This document shows, in pieces, positions 6,399-10,441 of a stretch of 10,441 bases of DNA (positions are counted from its first letter, which is position 1; the number at the start of each line of letters is the position of its first letter). The notes under the pieces are model-generated. The model did not search any database. It was not told where the DNA came from and was given only the letters and a program-made list of their open reading frames with translations. The position numbers were made by a program, and so were the translations under genes. Source of the stretch: JANNHK01 sp031404355 (GTDB lineage: Bacteria; Actinomycetota; Acidimicrobiia; IMCC26256; PALSA-610); the NCBI GenBank assembly GCA_031404355.1, contig JANNHK010000137.1:1-10441 (forward strand). The letters run 5' to 3'.

Positions 6399-6661
6399 AC
6401 CTTCTCGGGTGGATTGTCGTCGGGTTCATCGCGGGTGCCCTCGCGAGGGCAGTGACGGGCGGCGCGCGCGACGCCGGATGCCTGACCACGATCGTGATCG
6501 GCGTGGTCGGCGGACTCATCGGTGGCGCGTTGTTCAACGCGGCGGGCGACGATGGCATCGGCGACTTCGGGTTCCGCTCGATGTTTGTCGCGTTTGTCGG
6601 TGCGACGGTGCTCTTGTTGATCGTCGGGCTCGCAACCCGCGGGAAGTACGGCGGGCGCTAG
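6395..6661 (+). CDS. GlsB/YeaQ/YmgE-family small membrane protein (transglycosylase-associated)
   Basis: An 88-residue protein with three hydrophobic, glycine-rich helices at about 4-19, 31-50 and 63-81. The start LLGWIVVGFIAGALAR is typical of the family, followed by a GVVGGLIGGALF helix. Members sit in the cytoplasmic membrane and are linked to stress responses, but no biochemical activity is established. GTG 6395 overlaps the pckG stop, so translation is probably coupled to pckG; no good independent ribosome-binding site is visible. The gene ends tail-to-tail with the GGDEF-EAL gene: both TAG stops lie in the palindrome CTAG (6658-6661). Confidence 0.88.
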   Translation: MNLLGWIVVGFIAGALARAVTGGARDAGCLTTIVIGVVGGLIGGALFNAAGDDGIGDFGFRSMFVAFVGATVLLLIVGLATRGKYGGR

Positions 6662-8103
6662 GTTCGCTGCAGCGCGTCGCGCACCGAACCGAGGTCGCGG
6701 CGGCCGCGCACGAGGAGTTCGGCCTGCGCCTGGGTCAGCGGCGGCGAGAAGTAGAAGCCCTGCACGTAGTCGCAGCCGAGCTGGTACAACGCCGACATTT
6801 GCTGCGCGGTTTCGGCCCCTTCGGCGACCACTTCGTGACCGAGCACCTGCGCGAGCCGGATCACTGCGGCGATCACGGTCGTGTCGGCCGACATGAGGCC
6901 GCCCAGTTCGTCCATGAACATGCGGTCGATCTTCACGACGTCGATCGGGAACTGCCGCAGGTACGCGAGTGACGAGTACCCGGTCCCGAAGTCGTCGATC
7001 GCGAGGCGGACACCGAGGCGCTTGATCCGTTCGAGCTGCCCGAGCGCCTGGTCGGCCGTACTCACGAGCACCGTCTCGGTGATTTCGAGCATGAGCCACT
7101 GCGGGTCGACGCGCGACCGCTGTGTCACTGCTTCGAGCGCGGCGGCGAAGTCGGGTCGGTCGAACTGACGGCCGCTGACGTTTACCGAGATCGAGAGCGG
7201 TGCCCGGTCCGGGTGCTGGCCGTTCCACGCGGCGATCTGGCGGCAGGCCTGTTCGAGTACCCATTCGCCGATCGCCACGATGAGTTGCGATTCCTCAGCG
7301 AGCGCGATGAAGTCGTCGGGCGCGACGAGGCCGTGCCCGGGGCGCGCCCACCGTACGAGTGCTTCGAAGCCGGTGACTTCGCCGCTCGAGAGCCGCACGA
7401 TCGGTTGGTAGACGAGCCGCAGTTCGCCGCGTTCGAGCGCACCCTGGAGCGCGGCCTCGGTGTCGCGCCGTCGTTGCACGCGCTCGCGCAACGTCGCGTC
7501 GTACAGCTCCCACCGGTTCGGGCCTTCGTGCTTCGCCCGGAACATCGCGGCTTTCGAGTCGCGGAGCAGTGCATCGGGCGTCGCAGTCTCGCTGCCTCGC
7601 ATGGCCACGCCGACACACGCGCTGATTTCTATGTGGCGGGAGCCGACGTCGAAGGGCCGGCGGAGCACTTCGATGATCTTCTCGGCGATGACGATGACGT
7701 CGTCGATGTCGTCGAGTTCCTCGCACAGCACCGCGAACTCGTCACCTGCCACTCGCGCGACGGTGTCGCCCGGGCGGATCACGGAGAGCAGCCGGGTCGC
7801 GACCTCGACGAGCACCGTGTCGCCCGATGCGTGGCCCCACGTGTCGTTCACCGCCTTGAACCGGTCGATGTCGACGCAGATCAGGGCCAGATGAACGTTC
7901 GTGCGCCGGGCCCGGGCGAGCGCGTGCAGGAGGCGGTCGAAGAGCAATGGTCGGTTGGCGAGGCCGGTCAGCGCGTCGTTCGCGCCGCGGCGCACGAGGT
8001 CGCGGCGGACCCGGGCCAGCTCGGCCCGTGTCACCCACAACCGCGCGGCGAAACCGGCCGCAGCCGCGGCCGAGATACCGGCGGCGAGCACCGTTGCATC
8101 CAT
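6658..8103 (-). CDS. Membrane-anchored GGDEF-EAL protein, probable cyclic-di-GMP phosphodiesterase
   Basis: A 481-residue protein. An N-terminal hydrophobic, Ala-rich segment (about 4-24) is the only likely anchor; there is no PAS, GAF or extracellular sensor domain. The GGDEF domain spans about 40-205 with DALTGLANR (43-51), DIDRFKAVND (78-87) and a signature altered to AGDEF (119-123). An RxxD inhibitory site (Arg110-Asp113) lies five residues before it. The EAL domain spans about 217-470, with E247-A-L, N308, E340/E343, DDFGTGYSS (370-378), K391 and AEGAE (427-431), i.e. the metal and catalytic set is intact. Hydrolysis of c-di-GMP is therefore likely; synthesis is uncertain, since some AGDEF domains are active and others only bind GTP or c-di-GMP. 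Start ATG 8103 has GAGAGGG just upstream. It lies 57 bp behind the CSD-like gene, with a strong hairpin between them. Confidence 0.93.
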   Translation of the reverse strand: MDATVLAAGISAAAAAGFAARLWVTRAELARVRRDLVRRGANDALTGLANRPLLFDRLLHALARARRTNVHLALICVDIDRFKAVNDTWGHASGDTVLVEVATRLLSVIRPGDTVARVAGDEFAVLCEELDDIDDVIVIAEKIIEVLRRPFDVGSRHIEISACVGVAMRGSETATPDALLRDSKAAMFRAKHEGPNRWELYDATLRERVQRRRDTEAALQGALERGELRLVYQPIVRLSSGEVTGFEALVRWARPGHGLVAPDDFIALAEESQLIVAIGEWVLEQACRQIAAWNGQHPDRAPLSISVNVSGRQFDRPDFAAALEAVTQRSRVDPQWLMLEITETVLVSTADQALGQLERIKRLGVRLAIDDFGTGYSSLAYLRQFPIDVVKIDRMFMDELGGLMSADTTVIAAVIRLAQVLGHEVVAEGAETAQQMSALYQLGCDYVQGFYFSPPLTQAQAELLVRGRRDLGSVRDALQRT

Positions 8104-8123
8104 GCCCTCTCTTGATCGGATCG

Positions 8124-8153
8124 GGGCCGGACCCCCTGTAGGTGGGGCGGCCC
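8124..8153 (-). terminator. GC-rich hairpin between the CSD-like gene and the GGDEF-EAL gene
   Basis: GGGCCG (8124-8129) pairs with CGGCCC (8148-8153), and inside it CCCC pairs with GGGG (8144-8147), leaving a two-base bulge and a loop of about 7-8 nt. It begins just 8 nt beyond the CSD-like stop on the minus strand. No T-run follows, so it is not a classical intrinsic terminator. It could be an actinobacterial U-less terminator, a processing or attenuation structure, or a 5' leader fold for the GGDEF-EAL gene. Confidence 0.4.
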
Positions 8154-8160
8154 GAAGCGA

Positions 8161-8388
8161 CTAGATCTCGGCGCTGGGGAGGCCCAGATCGGGCTCGGCG
8201 CCGGTCCGCACCCGGGTCGCCCGTCCGTCACCGTCGATGTCGAAGACGACCCGCTGGCCCTGACGCAGGAGCCGAAACACCGACTGCTCGAGGGCGTCAG
8301 GGGCCAAGACGACCTCTTCCCGGTCGGTGTCCCGCACGACGATCCCCTCCTTGGTGGCGGGGTCGTACATCTTGATTACCCCTTGCAT
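8161..8388 (-). CDS. Small cold-shock-domain-like protein downstream of rpmB
   Basis: A 75-residue protein: MQGVIKMYDPATKEGIVV, then VVLAPDALEQSVFRLL, then RQGQRVVFDIDGDGRATRV. The order of strands follows cold-shock domains (G-x-V-K-x-[FY], K-x-G-x-I, a later G-Q-x-V-x-F), suggesting an OB-fold that binds nucleic acid or ribosomes. The RNA-binding aromatics of RNP1/RNP2 (KGFGFI, VFVHF in CspA) are mostly replaced (KEGIVV, EVVLA), so ordinary single-strand binding is doubtful. ATG 8388 was chosen because upstream residues in the same open frame are antisense-like to rpmB; GGGTGGGCGG precedes it. It starts 17 bp after the rpmB stop on the same strand, so the two are probably one transcript. 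The assignment is by motif spacing, not by a search. Confidence 0.7.
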   Translation of the reverse strand: MQGVIKMYDPATKEGIVVRDTDREEVVLAPDALEQSVFRLLRQGQRVVFDIDGDGRATRVRTGAEPDLGLPSAEI

Positions 8389-8405
8389 CCGCCCACCCAG
8401 GTCCC

Positions 8406-8603
8406 TCAGCCTCGGGACGGCTTGACGACCTTGCCGGCTTTCAGGCACGACGTGCAGACGTTGAGGCGCTTGGGTGTGCCGTTGACGACGGCCCGGACCC
8501 GCTGGATGTTGGGGTTCCAGCGGCGCTTCGTACGGCGGTGCGAGTGGCTGAGCCGCATACCGAAGTGCGGCTTCTTGGCGCACACGTCGCAAACCGATGA
8601 CAT
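8406..8603 (-). CDS. rpmB: 50S ribosomal protein L28 (zinc-binding form)
   Basis: A 65-residue protein beginning MSSVCDVCAKKPHFGMRLSHSH with TKRRWNPNIQ (25-34) and VNVC-like end motif LNVCTSCLKAGKVVK (48-61). It is a component of the large ribosomal subunit. Cys5/Cys8 and Cys50/Cys53 form two CxxC pairs, i.e. the zinc-ribbon (C+) form; many actinobacteria also carry zinc-free paralogues used under zinc limitation. ATG 8603 has a purine-rich GAAGGAAG just upstream on the minus strand. It is divergent from fakA with 63 bp between starts and followed by the CSD-like gene. Confidence 0.97.
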   Translation of the reverse strand: MSSVCDVCAKKPHFGMRLSHSHRRTKRRWNPNIQRVRAVVNGTPKRLNVCTSCLKAGKVVKPSRG

Positions 8604-8636
8604 CGTGGTCTTCCTTCACTCGCCGGGAACCGGGAG

Positions 8637-8642
8637 AGGATA
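8637..8642 (-). promoter_or_regulatory. Putative -10 element for rpmB
   Basis: The minus strand reads TATCCT here, fitting TANNNT, and would give a leader of about 25-30 nt that contains the GAAGGAAG ribosome-binding site. No convincing -35 is seen. Confidence 0.35.
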
Positions 8643-8653
8643 GCACCGCTGAG

Positions 8654-8659
8654 TAGTCT
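8654..8659 (+). promoter_or_regulatory. Putative -10 element for fakA, leaderless start
   Basis: TAGTCT fits TANNNT and ends 7 nt before the ATG at 8667, the usual distance to the transcription start. The upstream region has no Shine-Dalgarno at normal spacing, which supports a leaderless mRNA. No -35 is visible, so this rests on one weak hexamer. Confidence 0.28.
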
Positions 8660-8666
8660 CGAACCG

Positions 8667-10298
8667 ATGCCGGGCCCTCTGACCAGCCTCGACGCTGCGG
8701 CGCTGCGCCAGACGGTGCTGCGCTTCCGAGATGCGCTGCGTAGCCACCAGGAAGAACTGAACCGGCTCAACGTCTACCCCGTGCCCGACGGCGACACCGG
8801 CACGAACATGGCGCTGACCCTCGAGTCGGTGTGCAGCGAACTCGCGACCGCGACGTCGATGGCCGAGGTGTGCCACGCGATCAGCCGCGGGTCACTCATG
8901 GGCGCACGCGGGAACTCCGGCGTGATCACCTCGCAGATCCTGCGCGGGTTCGCCGACGTCTTTCGCGAGTGCGACGCGATCACCGCCGCCGACTTCGGGC
9001 GGGCCCTGCGGCGCGCGGCCGACGCCGCGTACGAGGCCGTGATGCGACCCGTCGAGGGAACGATCCTCACCGTGGTGCGCGAGACCGCCGAAGCCGTCGA
9101 GACGTTGGACGACCCCGATCTGGCGTCGTTGCTCGATGTCGCGGCTGTCGCCGCGCGCGACTCCGTGGCGCGGACGCCGACACTTCTCCCGGTGTTGCGC
9201 GACGCCGGTGTCGTCGACGCGGGCGGCAAGGGGTTCACCCTGTTGCTCGACGCGTTGCTCGAAGTCGTCACCGGGCGCCCGATACCCGAGCCCGACGTCA
9301 GCGCGACCCCGACTGCCGTCGAGGCGCACCTGCGCGGCGACGACGACATCTCGGGGCTCCGCTACGAAGTGATGTACCTGCTCGACGCGCGCGACGAAAT
9401 GCTCCCGGCGTTCCGCGAGACGTGGATGTCGGTCGGCGACTCCATCGTGATCGTGGGCGGCGACGGCTTGTACAACTGCCACATCCACACGAACGACGTG
9501 GGCGCCGCGGTCGAAGCCGGCATCGAAGCGGGCCGCCCGTACAAGATCCGTGTCACCGACCTCCTCGACGAAGTCGAAGAAGAGCAATGGGTGCGCGATG
9601 CCGGCGGCGTGACCGCGGCCGCACTCGCGCCGGCTCCGGCGGTGACGACCGCGGTCGTCGCGGTTGGTGTCGGTCCGGGCATCCAACGCATCTTCGTGAG
9701 TCTCGGCGTGCAGCAGGTCGTCGCCGGCGGGCAGTCGATGAACCCGTCAACCGCGCAGATCCTGGAAGCCGTGAACGCGTGCAACTCCACGGCTGTCGTC
9801 GTACTGCCGAACAACAAGAACATCGTGCCCGTCGCCCGCCAGGTCGACGCGCTCACCGAGAAGCGCATCGCGGTCGTCCCGACGACGAGCGTCCCCGAGG
9901 CCCTCGCCGCGCTCGTCGACTACGACCCGAGCGCCGAAATCGACGACAATGCCAAGGTCATGGGCGAAGCCGTCGACCGCGTCCGCACCGGCGAAGTCAC
10001 CCAAGCGGTGCGCGACGCCGCGGCCGACTTCGGCCCTATTTCCGAAGGCGACTGGATCGCGCTGAGCCGCGACGGCATCGTCGCCGCGCTGTCGACTCCG
10101 GGTGATGCAGTGTGTGCGCTCCTCGGTCACCTCGTCGACGACGACAGCGAGATCGTGACCGTGCTGGTCGGCTGCGACGCGCCGGCGAACGAGACGCAAC
10201 GCATTCGCGAACACATCGAGTACCAGTTCCCGCATGTGGAGATCGAGTTCCACGACGGTGGCCAGCCGTTGTACCCGTATCTCGTCGGCGTCGAGTGA
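8667..10298 (+). CDS. fakA: DAK2-domain protein, fatty acid kinase catalytic subunit FakA-like (YloV)
   Basis: A 543-residue protein, near the usual length of about 550. In characterised members it phosphorylates fatty acids held by a FakB (DegV-type) partner, producing acyl-phosphate for phospholipid synthesis. The N-terminal DhaL/DAK2 domain has NVYPVPDGDTGTNM (35-48), with Mg-binding Asp41 and Asp43, and GARGNSGVI (79-87) for ATP. DAGGKGF follows near 185. The middle domain carries CHIHTND with His272/His274, the histidine pair implicated in FakA activity. The C-terminal part (about 320-543) is DegV-fold-like, with GGQSMNPST and LPNNKNI, as in FakB-binding regions. No FakB gene is in this window. 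ATG 8667 is the family start. The stop overlaps recG (GTGA at 10295-10298); rpmB/fakA/recG adjacency is widespread in Gram-positive bacteria. Fatty acid use in this organism is inferred from the family. Confidence 0.93.
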   Translation: MPGPLTSLDAAALRQTVLRFRDALRSHQEELNRLNVYPVPDGDTGTNMALTLESVCSELATATSMAEVCHAISRGSLMGARGNSGVITSQILRGFADVFRECDAITAADFGRALRRAADAAYEAVMRPVEGTILTVVRETAEAVETLDDPDLASLLDVAAVAARDSVARTPTLLPVLRDAGVVDAGGKGFTLLLDALLEVVTGRPIPEPDVSATPTAVEAHLRGDDDISGLRYEVMYLLDARDEMLPAFRETWMSVGDSIVIVGGDGLYNCHIHTNDVGAAVEAGIEAGRPYKIRVTDLLDEVEEEQWVRDAGGVTAAALAPAPAVTTAVVAVGVGPGIQRIFVSLGVQQVVAGGQSMNPSTAQILEAVNACNSTAVVVLPNNKNIVPVARQVDALTEKRIAVVPTTSVPEALAALVDYDPSAEIDDNAKVMGEAVDRVRTGEVTQAVRDAAADFGPISEGDWIALSRDGIVAALSTPGDAVCALLGHLVDDDSEIVTVLVGCDAPANETQRIREHIEYQFPHVEIEFHDGGQPLYPYLVGVE

Positions 10299-10441
10299 GC
10301 CCGATCACATTGCGCGAGCTGGCGACGAAGCCGCTCGGTGAGCTCACGGCGGTCGGCCCGAAGCTCGAGGAGCGGCTCGCGCAGATGGACCTGCATTCAG
10401 TGCTCGACGTGCTCGAGCACTACCCGCGCCGGTGGATCGAT
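10295..10441 (+). CDS. recG: ATP-dependent DNA helicase RecG, N-terminal 49 residues only
   Basis: GTG 10295 overlaps the fakA stop and the frame is open to the window end. The 49 residues read LRELATKPLGEL, TAVGPKLEERLAQMDLHSV and LDVLEHYPRRWID, the start of the RecG wedge-domain region, where the VGPK and HYPRRW-type motifs are characteristic. RecG remodels stalled replication forks and Holliday junctions. Helicase motifs lie beyond the window. Position directly after fakA matches the conserved order known in Gram-positive genomes. Confidence 0.93.
   Translation, partial: MSPITLRELATKPLGELTAVGPKLEERLAQMDLHSVLDVLEHYPRRWID

Noticed and set aside
6658..6661. Possible fusion or frameshift between the GlsB-like gene and its neighbour
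   Set aside because: The genes are on opposite strands and each has a normal C-terminus; the overlap is only the shared CTAG.

Overview
The window looks like chromosomal DNA of a high-GC Gram-positive bacterium, most likely an actinobacterium. Class Acidimicrobiia is a reasonable guess, but it is an inference. The basis is GC-rich coding sequence with strong third-position G/C, frequent GTG starts, several GTGA stop/start overlaps, TACGAT-type -10 hexamers, a GTP-type PEP carboxykinase closely resembling the mycobacterial one as I recall it, and a MhuD-like heme monooxygenase. No tRNA, rRNA, CRISPR array, transposase or integrase was seen.

Layout. (1) 1-~675: the minus strand holds the middle/C-terminal part of a molybdopterin oxidoreductase. 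It is cut at the window edge on its 3' side and, more interestingly, loses its 5' portion at about 675, where a 67-bp direct repeat begins. Much of this fragment has lower GC and different codon use from the rest, so the join is a rearrangement, a transfer scar or an assembly chimera. (2) 675-821: two identical 67-bp repeat copies 80 bp apart. Each carries a Shine-Dalgarno-like GGAGG and an ATGAGT start; the second copy supplies the start of the next gene. (3) 816-4260: a plus-strand run of MhuD-like monooxygenase, acyl-CoA ligase, small four-helix membrane protein and D-Ala-D-Ala ligase, with GTGA overlaps or abutting ends. (4) 4265-4501: a minus-strand stand-alone Lrp/AsnC ligand-binding (RAM) protein, tail-to-tail with ddl. 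(5) 4605-6661: plus-strand pckG followed by an overlapping GlsB/YeaQ-type small membrane protein. (6) 6658-8603, minus strand: rpmB, then a small cold-shock-like protein, then a membrane-anchored GGDEF-EAL protein that ends tail-to-tail with the GlsB gene inside a CTAG. (7) 8667-10441: plus-strand fakA-like DAK2 protein and the beginning of recG, divergent from rpmB.

How it fits together. The ddl-AsnC pair and the rpmB/fakA-recG cluster are, from memory, parts of one conserved actinobacterial neighbourhood that normally includes thiL. Here a metabolic/signalling block (pckG, glsB-like, GGDEF-EAL, CSD-like) lies between the two halves and thiL is not seen. Most genes are ordinary housekeeping or metabolic genes. 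The points that most deserve a second look are the repeat-bounded join at 670-821, the internal duplication with paired histidines in the small membrane protein, the symmetric divergent promoter region at 4507-4557, and the degenerate cold-shock-like protein behind rpmB. I see no convincing new multi-gene system.
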